Source: Vaginisenegalia massiliensis
GTDB taxonomy: Bacteria > Bacillota > Bacilli > Lactobacillales > Aerococcaceae
Direction of reading: 5' to 3'
Assembly (NCBI RefSeq): GCF_900604935.1
Contig: NZ_UWPC01000002.1
Coordinates: forward strand, 62,001 to 126,000
Length of the DNA stretch: 64,000 bases
Each line of letters starts with the position of its first letter. Position 1 is the first letter of the stretch. Positions 37,832-46,197 of this stretch are shown one piece after another. A program made the translations under genes and the position numbers. The notes beneath the pieces are model-generated. The model searched no databases and was not told the origin of the DNA. It saw only the letters and a list, made by a program, of their open reading frames with translations.

Positions 37832-37937
37832 GAAATAATATTTGAAATAAAATAACCGAGACAGGCTTCAAAAAAATATTAATTTTTTTGAAATACATCT
37901 ATTTTTCAAGGGGAAAATAGTGTCAAAATACTTTTTA

Positions 37938-37951
37938 TGATGAAGAGTGAT
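37938..37951 (-). repeat. 3' module border site, silent module A
   Basis: ATCACTCTTCATCA on the minus strand, matching the expressed-gene 3' site. Confidence 0.8.
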
Positions 37952-38431
37952 ATTAGTGTCAAGATTAGAGAAATAATCTGATAATCTTTCTTGTTCAGAT
38001 TTGATTGGGAATAAAATATTCAATTTTTTTATTTCTTCATTTCTGATATGTACCACAGACTTACCCTGAGCTTTTTTTGCTAATTCTTTTTTCGTTCTTC
38101 CATTAGAAAGTGATAATGCTAAAAATGTAGAATTAATAGTCGGATCAGGATCAATGATATTTATGTCTCCACCAATTAAAACTCCTTCAACTGCAACAGC
38201 TGAAGCTCTCGCAATATCTTCTGAAGTTTCACCCGAAGCAGGAACAATTACTTCTCTACCATGACTGATTATAGAATTTTCTTTTTCATCTACAAAAGTA
38301 TTAATTGTCTTTATGGTTGTTTCATAATTTGTATAAAGCTGACCATATAATATTATTGGACTCCCTTCTTTTATCAAATCAGACTTTGAATACCCAATCC
38401 CTTTTCTAAATCTTGCTGATTTTTCTAACAC

Positions 38432-38445
38432 ACGCTGTTCCCAAT
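38432..38445 (-). repeat. 5' module border site, silent module A
   Basis: ATTGGGAACAGCGT on the minus strand, identical to 40780-40793 and 41380-41393 in the expressed hsdS. Confidence 0.85.
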
Positions 38446-38479
38446 AAAGTTCATTTTGCGTTATAAACGCTTCTTGAGT

Positions 38480-38568
38480 TTTGTAATTTTATAGAATTAC
38501 ATATTGATTTTTATGGTTTATGTGATAAACTAATGATAGTTACATATGTAATTCTATTAAATTACAAA
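38480..38568. promoter_or_regulatory. 25-bp inverted repeat around a 39-bp promoter core
   Basis: The arms 38480-38504 and 38544-38568 are inverted copies with 24 of 25 bases matching (start TTTGTAAT, inner end TTACATAT). The core holds TTGATT (38504-38509), a 16-base spacer and TAAACT (38526-38531), a candidate promoter reading toward the hsd genes. The left arm abuts silent module A, the right arm ends 13 bases before the half-HsdS start. It may be an invertible promoter, a dimeric regulator site, or an RNA hairpin. Confidence 0.6.
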
Positions 38569-38581
38569 GAAGGGGCGTTTG

Positions 38582-39136
38582 ATGAAACTAAACGAAATAT
38601 TTTTAATTAATGCGGGAATGAATATTACTCGCTTAAATAAAGAGTCTTATGATGGTGAAAAAGTCTATTCAAATGAAGATATCATTAATGACCTTTGTCA
38701 TGTATCAAATGATAATTCAGTAAGCAAAATTAAGTTTGAAAATCGTTTTGTAGTGAGAAAAGGGGATATATTATACAATCTGGCAACTTCCAAAGCCTCG
38801 GTTGTCAGTGAGGCCAATCAGGGCAAATTATTTAATCAAAACTTTGTTCAGTTAGTTTCACAAACAGGGGACGTTGATTCAAAATATGTATGCTTTATTC
38901 TTAATGAGTCTCAACTAATTAAAAAGCAAATGTATAAACAAATGCAGGGGAGTACGGTGCCTAAATTAACACCTTCCATACTAGGTGAGATTGATATAAA
39001 ACTTATTGAACTAGAAAAACAAAAGCTGTTAGGACATATTTACTTTTCGATGAATCGACTAGCCTATCTATCAGAGTTAGAAAGTAGTTTGCAGCAAAAA
39101 TTAATGACGAATATTTTAACAAAATACGAAAGTTGA
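38582..39136 (+). CDS. HsdS-like protein with a single target-recognition domain
   Basis: A 184-residue protein resembling one half of a type I specificity subunit: a target-recognition domain (residues about 1-145, ending GSTVPKLTPSILGEIDIKLIELEKQK) and one short helix (FSMNRLAYLSELESSLQQKLM) in place of the conserved spacer. It lacks the WEQRK and ITLHQ borders of the shuffled modules. AAGGGGCG precedes ATG 38582. It ends nine bases before hsdM. Half-size S proteins can work as dimers, so it may be an alternative specificity subunit; it could also be a remnant. Confidence 0.72.
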   Translation: MKLNEIFLINAGMNITRLNKESYDGEKVYSNEDIINDLCHVSNDNSVSKIKFENRFVVRKGDILYNLATSKASVVSEANQGKLFNQNFVQLVSQTGDVDSKYVCFILNESQLIKKQMYKQMQGSTVPKLTPSILGEIDIKLIELEKQKLLGHIYFSMNRLAYLSELESSLQQKLMTNILTKYES

Positions 39137-39145
39137 GGAACCAAT

Positions 39146-40741
39146 ATGGGAGCAGAATTGAATCAAAAATTATTTAGCGCAGCCGATAACTTAAGAAGTA
39201 AGATGGATGCTTCAGAATACAAAAACTATTTATTAGGATTGATTTTCTACAAATATTTATCAGATAAATTACTGATTAAAGTAGTAGAAACTAGTTATCA
39301 ATCCTTGGAAGAATATGATACTCCAGACAAACAGACAGAATTGTATAAACAAATTTTAGCAGATGAAAGCAGTAGGGAGGCAGTTCGTGCAACGCTGATT
39401 GATAAGTTGGGGTATTATATTGAACCTGACTATTTATTTAATGTGCTAACAAATCAAGCCAAAAAGCAAATCTTCCAATTAGATGATTTGAAGAAAGCTT
39501 TCAATGCTTTATCTGCAGAATTTGAACAGTTCAATGGCTTATTTTCTGATATCGATCTAAATTCAAATAAACTTGGATCAGATGACCAACAACGCAACAT
39601 TACGATTACAGAGGTATTAAAAAAGTTAGATGACATTGATGTTATTGGTCATCAGGGGGATGTGATAGGGGATGCCTATGAATTTTTAATCAGCCAATTT
39701 GCTGAACAAGCAGGGAAGAAGGCAGGGGAATTCTATACGCCACACATGGTATCGGATATGATGGCACGCATCGTAACAATAGGGCAAGAAGACAAAGAAT
39801 TATTCTCTGTTTTTGACCCGACGATGGGGTCAGGATCCTTAATGCTCAATGTGTCTAACCATATCAATTATCCAGAAAATATCACCTATCATGGTCAAGA
39901 ATTGAATACCACAACCTACAACTTGGCTAGAATGAATCTAATTCTTCATGGGGTTTCAAGCAAACGGATGCGATTAAGAAATGATGATACTTTGAATAAA
40001 GACTGGCCTAGTGATGAACCCTATACTTTTGATACAGTCGTGATGAATCCACCGTATTCAGCTAATTGGTCGGCAGATGATAGCTTTTTGGATGACTCGC
40101 GTTTTAATAAATATGGTAAATTAGCGCCTAAATCGAAAGCTGATTTTGCTTTTCTACTACATGGTTTTTATCATCTAAAAGAGACGGGAACGATGGCAAT
40201 CGTCTTGCCACATGGTGTCTTGTTCCGTGGAGCAGCAGAAGGAATTATCCGCAAGAAATTATTAGAAGATGGTAGTATTGATACCGTCATTGGTATGCCA
40301 GCAAACTTGTTCTTCGGCACTTCTATTCCTACAACTGTAATTATCCTCAAGAAAAATAGAACAACTCGCGATGTCTTATTTATTGATGCGAGCAATGATT
40401 TTGTGAAAGAAAAAAATCAGAATAAGTTAACAGAGGAAAACATTCTTAAAATTGTAGAAACCTATAAGAACCGTGAAAACATAGATAAGTATGCTTATCT
40501 AGCTTCATTTGAAGAAATTAAGGAAAATGATTATAACTTGAATATTCCGCGCTATGTGGATACTTTTGAAGAGGAAGAGCCTATTGATATGGTTGCGCTA
40601 AATTCCCAATTGAAAGAAATTCGCCAAGAAAAAGAAGCCCTTCGCAAAGAAATCTACGACATGATGACTTCTTTAGTTGCTGATGAAGAAAACGAAGAGT
40701 GGCTAAAAAATGCATTAGAGGTGTTCAGTTATGACCGATAA
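39146..40741 (+). CDS. hsdM: type I restriction-modification methyltransferase subunit HsdM
   Basis: The N6-adenine methyltransferase subunit of a type I complex (M2S1). An N-terminal HsdM domain (NLRSKMDASEYKNYLLGLIFYKYLSDK) is followed by the SAM site FDPTMGSGS (224-230) and catalytic NPPY (301-304). 531 residues, full length. GAGG lies before ATG 39146. It overlaps hsdS by 11 bases, giving coupled translation of the M and S subunits. Confidence 0.96.
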   Translation: MGAELNQKLFSAADNLRSKMDASEYKNYLLGLIFYKYLSDKLLIKVVETSYQSLEEYDTPDKQTELYKQILADESSREAVRATLIDKLGYYIEPDYLFNVLTNQAKKQIFQLDDLKKAFNALSAEFEQFNGLFSDIDLNSNKLGSDDQQRNITITEVLKKLDDIDVIGHQGDVIGDAYEFLISQFAEQAGKKAGEFYTPHMVSDMMARIVTIGQEDKELFSVFDPTMGSGSLMLNVSNHINYPENITYHGQELNTTTYNLARMNLILHGVSSKRMRLRNDDTLNKDWPSDEPYTFDTVVMNPPYSANWSADDSFLDDSRFNKYGKLAPKSKADFAFLLHGFYHLKETGTMAIVLPHGVLFRGAAEGIIRKKLLEDGSIDTVIGMPANLFFGTSIPTTVIILKKNRTTRDVLFIDASNDFVKEKNQNKLTEENILKIVETYKNRENIDKYAYLASFEEIKENDYNLNIPRYVDTFEEEEPIDMVALNSQLKEIRQEKEALRKEIYDMMTSLVADEENEEWLKNALEVFSYDR

Positions 40742-41972
40742 GAAAAAACCGGCAATTCGTTTTAAGGGATTTACGGATGATTGGGAACAGCGTAAGTTTG
40801 GTGACATTTGGAAAAATACGTCTAATAAAAATAAAAATTTAGATTATAACGAGAATGATATTATTTCTGTAGCAAATATGAAATTTAAAAATGTACAGAA
40901 TAATACCTCTGAAGATTATTTAAAAACATATAATATTCTAAAATATGGAGATATTGCTTTTGAAGGAAACAAATCAAAAGATTTTTCATATGGAAGATTT
41001 GTACTTAATAATATTGGAACAGGAATTGTCTCTCACGTTTTTATCACGTTTGAACCAATACAAAAAATTGGAATTGATTTTATGAGATACTATATAAATT
41101 ATGAGGGAATTATGAAGCATATTTTAGTGAAATCAACTACTAAGACAATTATGATGACAACATTAATTGTTTCAGATATTAAAAAACAAAATTTATTAAT
41201 TCCAGATTTATATGAACAAGAGGAGATAGGACTTTTATTAACAAAAATTGATAATTCAATCACTCTTCATCAGAAAGAGCTTGAGATTTTAAAAGAAATG
41301 AAGAAAGGTTTGCTTCAAAAATTATTTCCAGATGGAGAAAATACGGTTCCGCGTATTAGATTTGCTGGATTTACTGACGATTGGGAACAGCGTAAGTTGA
41401 ATTATTTATTAGATTCAGATGAAGGGTTAAGGAGAGGGCCATTTGGTAGTGCGCTAAAAAAAGAATTCTTTGTTTCTGATGAAGAATTTGTTGTCTATGA
41501 GCAGCAAAACGCAATATATGATAGATATACTACACGCTATAATATTAGTAAGGAAAAATTCTATGAATTAAAAAAATTCCATATTAAACCTGGTGACTTT
41601 ATCATGAGTGGTGCTGGAACCATTGGAAGGATTTCGCTGGTACCATCTGGAATTAAACCAGGGGTTTTTAATCAAGCTTTAATAAGATTAAGGATAAATC
41701 ATTCAATTACTGACTCAATGTATTTTTTACATTTTTTAAAAAGTGAAGAGACTCAAAGACGATTAACTTCAAGAAATCCAGGTTCAGCGATGGTAAATTT
41801 AGTTCCAATTTCGGAATTAAAGGAATGGACAATTAGTGTACCGAAGAAAACTGAGCAAACATATATCGGCCAGTTAATTGAAAAAATAGAAAATTCAATC
41901 ACTCTTCATCAACGTGAGTTGGATATTTTGAAGGATATGAAGAAAGCTTTATTACAAAAAATGTTTGTTTAA
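40731..41972 (+). CDS. hsdS: type I restriction-modification specificity subunit HsdS (expressed copy)
   Basis: The S subunit determines the bipartite DNA target. It has two modules, each opening with GFTDDWEQRK (residues 14 and 214 region) and closing with NSITLHQ plus a helix (LEILKEMKKGLLQKLFP; LDILKDMKKALLQKMF). The two target-recognition domains are otherwise unrelated, the second containing GAGTIGRISLVPSGIKPG. 413 residues. Overlaps hsdM by 11 bases and precedes hsdR by 11. The repeated module borders are also found, inverted, in the silent modules at 37282-38488, so this gene is the expression site of a probable switching system. Confidence 0.94.
   Translation: MTDKKKPAIRFKGFTDDWEQRKFGDIWKNTSNKNKNLDYNENDIISVANMKFKNVQNNTSEDYLKTYNILKYGDIAFEGNKSKDFSYGRFVLNNIGTGIVSHVFITFEPIQKIGIDFMRYYINYEGIMKHILVKSTTKTIMMTTLIVSDIKKQNLLIPDLYEQEEIGLLLTKIDNSITLHQKELEILKEMKKGLLQKLFPDGENTVPRIRFAGFTDDWEQRKLNYLLDSDEGLRRGPFGSALKKEFFVSDEEFVVYEQQNAIYDRYTTRYNISKEKFYELKKFHIKPGDFIMSGAGTIGRISLVPSGIKPGVFNQALIRLRINHSITDSMYFLHFLKSEETQRRLTSRNPGSAMVNLVPISELKEWTISVPKKTEQTYIGQLIEKIENSITLHQRELDILKDMKKALLQKMFV
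40780..40799 (+). repeat. 5' module border site, hsdS module 1
   Basis: ATTGGGAACAGCGTAAGTTT; the first 19 bases recur directly at 41380-41398. Confidence 0.9.
41250..41271 (+). repeat. 3' module border site, hsdS module 1
   Basis: 22 bases identical, in inverse orientation, to 37308-37329. Confidence 0.9.
41380..41398 (+). repeat. 5' module border site, hsdS module 2
   Basis: ATTGGGAACAGCGTAAGTT, direct copy of the module 1 site, so modules can also be exchanged or deleted by direct recombination. Confidence 0.9.
41891..41910 (+). repeat. 3' module border site, hsdS module 2
   Basis: AAATTCAATCACTCTTCATC, one base short of the module 1 site in its first part. Confidence 0.9.
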
Positions 41973-41983
41973 GGAGAACAGCT

Positions 41984-44900
41984 ATGAAAAAAATTAGCTA
42001 CTTAGATGAAGCAGCGGTAGAGCGTGAATTAATAAGAGTTCTAGGTGAAGGACATAATCAATGGACTTATCGGGATGATTTGAAGTCTGAGGCAGATCTT
42101 TGGCAAAATTTACGCAATAAGATTTGTCAAAATAATGTTTCTGAAATCGGCGAACATCCTTTAACGGATGTTGAATTTGAAAAAATTAAAGCTGAACTCT
42201 TATCACGAACTCAAACCCCTTTTGACGCTGCAAAATGGTTAAAAGGCGAGAATGGAATAGCTAGAATTTCGATTGAACGGGAAGATATTAGACTCGGATC
42301 AATGTCTTTAATCCTCTTTTCAAATTGTGATGTTGCCGGAGGTATTTCTTCTTATGAAGTGGTCAATCAGATTGCAACTAAAAAGAGTCGTGAAAGTGCT
42401 AGGGATCGACGTTTTGATGTAACACTCCTGATCAATGGCCTACCTATCGTTCAAATTGAATTAAAACAAGTTACGGCTAAAGATGGAGTTTTCCAAGCTT
42501 TCAATCAGATTAAGAAATATGCTGAAGAAGGTCTATTCAGAAATAATATCTTCTCTACTCTTCAACTATTTGTCGTATCGAATGAACAAACAACACGATA
42601 CTTTGCTAATGCCTTGCCTAAAAATATGCACGAGAAGTTCTTATTTAGTTGGCGAACCAAAGATAATAAGAAAATTGATAATCTCTATGAATTTTGTAAG
42701 CAAGCCCTCACTATACCTGAAGCGCATAGGTTAATTTCTCTTTATACTATTGTAAGTGATGATCATTATAATAAGGTTCTGATGGTTCTACATCCCTATC
42801 AGATTCATGCGATTGAGGCTTTGTATGTTGCGGCCAATAAACATCAGTCGGGTTATGTTTGGCATGCGACGGGCTCAGGTAAAACATTAACCAGTTTTGT
42901 CTCCACAAAACTTTTAGCTCGAAAAACGGGCATTGACCGTACCATCATGTTAGTGGACCGTAAAGATTTGGATAACCAAACGACCAGTGAATTTACTAAA
43001 TTTGCCTCTGAATTTAATACCGGACTTACTTCAGGGAATTCCAAAGAAAATAGTCTGATAGTGGGTACGGGTAGCGCACAAGAATTGAGTAAGGCATTAT
43101 TAGCCGACGCAAATTCAAATGTTGTGATTGTCACGACTCGGCAGAAATTAGATGCTGCTTTGAAATATGCGCGAAAACAAGAAGAGGCTAGTGGCAAAAA
43201 CCGTTATGAAAAACTAATGGGTCAACATATCGTATTTATTGTCGATGAATGCCACCGGGCTTTAAGTGCGGAAAATATGAATGAGATTAAGGCCTTCTTC
43301 CCGAATTCAACATGGTTTGGATTTACGGGCACGCCAATTTTCGAAGAGAACAAAAAGCAAGCCAAGGGACAACTCGCCCGTACCACCTTTGATCAATATG
43401 GACCGGTTCTTCACACCTACACAATCAAAAATGCGTTGGAAGATGGAGCTGTTCTAGGCTTTCAAGTTGAACACGAAGACACGATAGAGAAGACGTCATT
43501 AGATAATCGTATTTATAGTGAATTTAAAATTGATGAGAAATATGCGTCCTATACCGACGACGCGATTAATCAAAAGATTGATGAGATGGATCCTATTGAA
43601 AAAGAAGAACGCATTGGATCCTATGTATATGAACAAGATGAGCATATTTATGATGTTATCAAAAAAATCCTCCGTCCGGACAATGCCTATATGAAATTTG
43701 ATTTTAAAGAAGGTAAACCAACCAAATCAGCCATCTTAACGACAAGTTCGATTGATATGGCCAAACGCTATTATCATGCGATCAAAGAATTTACGAGTGA
43801 TCCAGATTGGTTAGTTAAGCAATTTCCTGATCAAGCTATTCGACAGGGGCGCACCATGAATGATCCTGATTTCCCTCGGATTGCGATTACTTATTCCTTA
43901 GAAGAGAATGCAAATAATGCGGCGGAACAGCAAGCCGAGATGCAAAAGATTATTGATGACTATAACGAGTACTATCAAACTTCCTGGTCGATTGCGGAGA
44001 TGAATCGATATAATGGCGATATTAATAACCGCTTGGCTCGAAAGAAAGCAGAGTTCCAAAAATTTGGTAATCATATTGATTTGGTCATTGTCGTTGACCG
44101 GTTATTAACAGGATTTGATGCGCCAACAATTCAAACCTTATTTGTCGATCGTAATCTAGAATATGCTGGTTTAATCCAAGCTTTCTCCCGAACTAATCGA
44201 ACCTATCCGGGTAAGAAAAAAGGACTCATCGTTACTTTCCGCAAACCAGCTACAATGGAGCAAAATGTTGCTAATGCGACTCGTCTATATTCAGAAACGA
44301 AAGAAGATTCTGGTTTAATTTATCCAACTTACGAAGCATCGAAGAAACAATTTAGACAAACCTATAAGAATTTCCATTCGTTCTTATTAGAACATATCGA
44401 TGTTGACGAACATTCTCCTTTAGAACAACGAATTGACTATATGAAAAACTATCAACAATTCGTTAAAGCTTATGAAGCAGTGATAACCTATGATGAATTT
44501 AATGATGAAATTCAACTTTCTAAGGAAGTCCAACGCCAGGTAAAATTAATTGAAACGAATCAAGGTCAATATGAAACGATAAAAGCTTCAGTAATAGTGG
44601 AAATTGGGCCAGACGTTCCACCAGTAAAACTTCTAGCTGAGATTGAATTCTTCTCCGGTTCATCTGTAAAACTGTACGATATTGATTCGGCTTTTATCGA
44701 TCAATTATTAGGAGATTACTCGGCTAACAATACGAGTGCACGCAAAGAAATTGAAGATGCTCTACAAAAATTGAATAAAGTAGAAATTGTTAAATCAGTT
44801 TACCGCCGTATCTTGAATAGTTATGACGAGGGTGAAATCTCAGAGGATGAGAGTGTATTTAGTGTTAAGCGTAGATTTTTCTATGTGAAGAAAGAAGAGT

Positions 44901-45145
44901 TTATAAATGACTTCGCAAAACAATGGTTTGCCTCGGTTAAGGAACTTCATACGTCCGCTTTGCAGTATATTAGCGGTATGGATGATCTTCCTAATTTAGA
45001 TCGGATTTTGGATAGTTTAGATTTCAAGTCTTACCAGCAACAGAAACAAGGAGCGAATCCATTTGTATATCAGCAAGAAGCTAAGAAAGCATGGCGTACA
45101 TTACTTGAAGATAGCTTAGTTCCATTAGAAAATGAGTTGAGATAA
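41984..45145 (+). CDS. hsdR: type I restriction enzyme endonuclease subunit HsdR
   Basis: The motor and nuclease subunit. The N-terminal PD-(D/E)xK nuclease shows D145 (RRFDVTLLING) and E159-x-K161 (IELKQ); Walker A HATGSGKT ends at K300-T301, the DEAD-box is D421-E-C-H, and helicase motif VI region reads IQAFSRTNRTYPGKKKG. 1053 residues, full length, no interruption. AAGGAGAAC precedes ATG 41984. It is last of the hsdM-hsdS-hsdR operon, 11 bases behind hsdS, so restriction and modification share one transcript in the present orientation. Confidence 0.96.
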   Translation: MKKISYLDEAAVERELIRVLGEGHNQWTYRDDLKSEADLWQNLRNKICQNNVSEIGEHPLTDVEFEKIKAELLSRTQTPFDAAKWLKGENGIARISIEREDIRLGSMSLILFSNCDVAGGISSYEVVNQIATKKSRESARDRRFDVTLLINGLPIVQIELKQVTAKDGVFQAFNQIKKYAEEGLFRNNIFSTLQLFVVSNEQTTRYFANALPKNMHEKFLFSWRTKDNKKIDNLYEFCKQALTIPEAHRLISLYTIVSDDHYNKVLMVLHPYQIHAIEALYVAANKHQSGYVWHATGSGKTLTSFVSTKLLARKTGIDRTIMLVDRKDLDNQTTSEFTKFASEFNTGLTSGNSKENSLIVGTGSAQELSKALLADANSNVVIVTTRQKLDAALKYARKQEEASGKNRYEKLMGQHIVFIVDECHRALSAENMNEIKAFFPNSTWFGFTGTPIFEENKKQAKGQLARTTFDQYGPVLHTYTIKNALEDGAVLGFQVEHEDTIEKTSLDNRIYSEFKIDEKYASYTDDAINQKIDEMDPIEKEERIGSYVYEQDEHIYDVIKKILRPDNAYMKFDFKEGKPTKSAILTTSSIDMAKRYYHAIKEFTSDPDWLVKQFPDQAIRQGRTMNDPDFPRIAITYSLEENANNAAEQQAEMQKIIDDYNEYYQTSWSIAEMNRYNGDINNRLARKKAEFQKFGNHIDLVIVVDRLLTGFDAPTIQTLFVDRNLEYAGLIQAFSRTNRTYPGKKKGLIVTFRKPATMEQNVANATRLYSETKEDSGLIYPTYEASKKQFRQTYKNFHSFLLEHIDVDEHSPLEQRIDYMKNYQQFVKAYEAVITYDEFNDEIQLSKEVQRQVKLIETNQGQYETIKASVIVEIGPDVPPVKLLAEIEFFSGSSVKLYDIDSAFIDQLLGDYSANNTSARKEIEDALQKLNKVEIVKSVYRRILNSYDEGEISEDESVFSVKRRFFYVKKEEFINDFAKQWFASVKELHTSALQYISGMDDLPNLDRILDSLDFKSYQQQKQGANPFVYQQEAKKAWRTLLEDSLVPLENELR

Positions 45146-45190
45146 ATTAATTGAATAGAAAATACAATTCTTAAAATGGGTAGGTGTAAG

Positions 45191-46081
45191 ATGAGTACTT
45201 CGAAGAATTTCAATCTGTTTTTAATGGATGGGGAAGTAACAGGGAGGATAAAGTGTACCTTATCCAACTGGACAGGCTTGGCTTTTAAAATACCCCGTCC
45301 GGCCCTTGATCGATGTAAAGATCGAGGAGACTTAAAACAGAGCGGTGTTTATTTCTTATTTGGCAAAAATGATCGTGGTGAAGAAGAAGTTTATATTGGC
45401 CAAGCTGGAATTCGAAAAAACGGAGAAGGCATCCTTTATCGGGTTTCTGAACATTTAAAAGATCAAAATTACTTTAGTGAAGTTGTGATGCTGACTACAC
45501 AAAACAATTCTTTTGGTCCAACCGAAATTAGTTATCTTGAAAATAAATTTACTCTTTTAGCTCGAGAAAATGATCGTTATATTGTTAGAAATTCCAATGA
45601 ACCCAATATTGGCAATGTTACAGAAGAGAAAGAATCAGAGTTAATCGAGTTTATTGAATATTCAAAGATTGTTTTAGGTGTCTTGGGGTATAAGATCTTT
45701 ATTCCGTTGGTTAATCCTTTGGTTGAAAATAATATTGATGGCGAGTTATTTTATCTGAAAAGAAAAAGCAAAAAATCAAATCAGGAAATTCATGCAATGT
45801 GTAAGCAAACCAGCGAAGGCTTTGTTGTATTAAAGGGCAGTATGATTGAGATGATCGATTCGGATTCTCTGCCGAAATCTCTCCAAGCTTTAAGAGAACA
45901 GTTAATGTTAACTGGTGAAATTTCAAATGGTATTTTGCAGAAAAATCAATTATTTGCTAGCCCATCCTATGCTTCTAACTTTGTATTAGGAATGGCGTCC
46001 AATGGTCGAATCGATTGGAAAAATAAAAATGGAATAACGTTAAAGATGTTGGATGAAATTGAAGCTGAAAATTCAAAATAA
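45191..46081 (+). CDS. GIY-YIG domain protein with DUF4357-like C terminus
   Basis: A 296-residue protein. A GIY-YIG nuclease-like domain lies at about residues 45-130 (SGVYFLFGKN ... EVYIGQAGI), and the C-terminal part (ASPSYASNFVLGMASNGRIDWKNKNG) fits the DUF4357 family. Such proteins often sit beside type I restriction genes; their role is not established. It follows hsdR by 45 bases with a weak ribosome site (TAGGTG), and I prefer ATG 45191 to 45176. A terminator after it ends the locus. Confidence 0.8.
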   Translation: MSTSKNFNLFLMDGEVTGRIKCTLSNWTGLAFKIPRPALDRCKDRGDLKQSGVYFLFGKNDRGEEEVYIGQAGIRKNGEGILYRVSEHLKDQNYFSEVVMLTTQNNSFGPTEISYLENKFTLLARENDRYIVRNSNEPNIGNVTEEKESELIEFIEYSKIVLGVLGYKIFIPLVNPLVENNIDGELFYLKRKSKKSNQEIHAMCKQTSEGFVVLKGSMIEMIDSDSLPKSLQALREQLMLTGEISNGILQKNQLFASPSYASNFVLGMASNGRIDWKNKNGITLKMLDEIEAENSK

Positions 46082-46115
46082 GATGGGTTTAATTATTTAA
46101 TAGTAGGCAATATTA

Positions 46116-46149
46116 AATAGGACAACAGAGTGAGTTGTCCTATTTTTTT
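46116..46149 (+). terminator. terminator ending the restriction locus
   Basis: AATAGGACAAC pairs perfectly with GTTGTCCTATT around AGAGTGA, followed by seven T. Confidence 0.92.
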
Positions 46150-46161
46150 ATTGAATTATTA

Positions 46162-46170
46162 TGTTAGAAT
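46162..46170 (+). promoter_or_regulatory. promoter of the second two-component operon
   Basis: TGTTAGAAT, an extended -10, 27 bases before the kinase start. Confidence 0.55.
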
Positions 46171-46197
46171 ATCCCTGTATGGAAGGGGTTGGGTGTT

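Larger units (their letters stand above)
37282..37867 (-). pseudogene. hsdS: silent HsdS target-recognition module B
   Basis: A minus-strand HsdS module without its own start. The frame is open from upstream of SWEQRKLSEIATMYARIGWQN to SITLHPQIF and a stop at 37282; an ATG inside (37797) lies after the conserved WEQRK and is not a natural start. It encodes one target-recognition domain of about 160 residues (ILITKDGTLGKVAYV, RATGGTIKHLNQNILIDFPV). It is bordered by the same two short sites as the expressed modules. A 1-base frame change separates it from module A, with which it would otherwise form a two-module hsdS. Best read as a sequence reserve, or a decaying gene. Confidence 0.75.
37868..38488 (-). 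pseudogene. hsdS: silent HsdS target-recognition module A
   Basis: A minus-strand module open from the codon after TAA 38491-38489 to TGA 37870-37868. It reads KTQEAFITQNELYWEQRVLEKS, then a target-recognition domain (VIVPASGETSEDIARAS, AQGKSVVHIRNEEIKKLNILFP) and NITLHHKK. No ATG occurs before the conserved WEQR, so it is not expressed as such. The shared sites keep the same codon frame as in hsdS, so recombination at either would give an in-frame protein. A homopolymer-rich junction (A7, T7) leads to module B in another frame. Confidence 0.75.

Noticed and set aside
39454-39636. Minus-strand frame in hsdM
   Set aside because: Antisense shadow of a well-supported gene.
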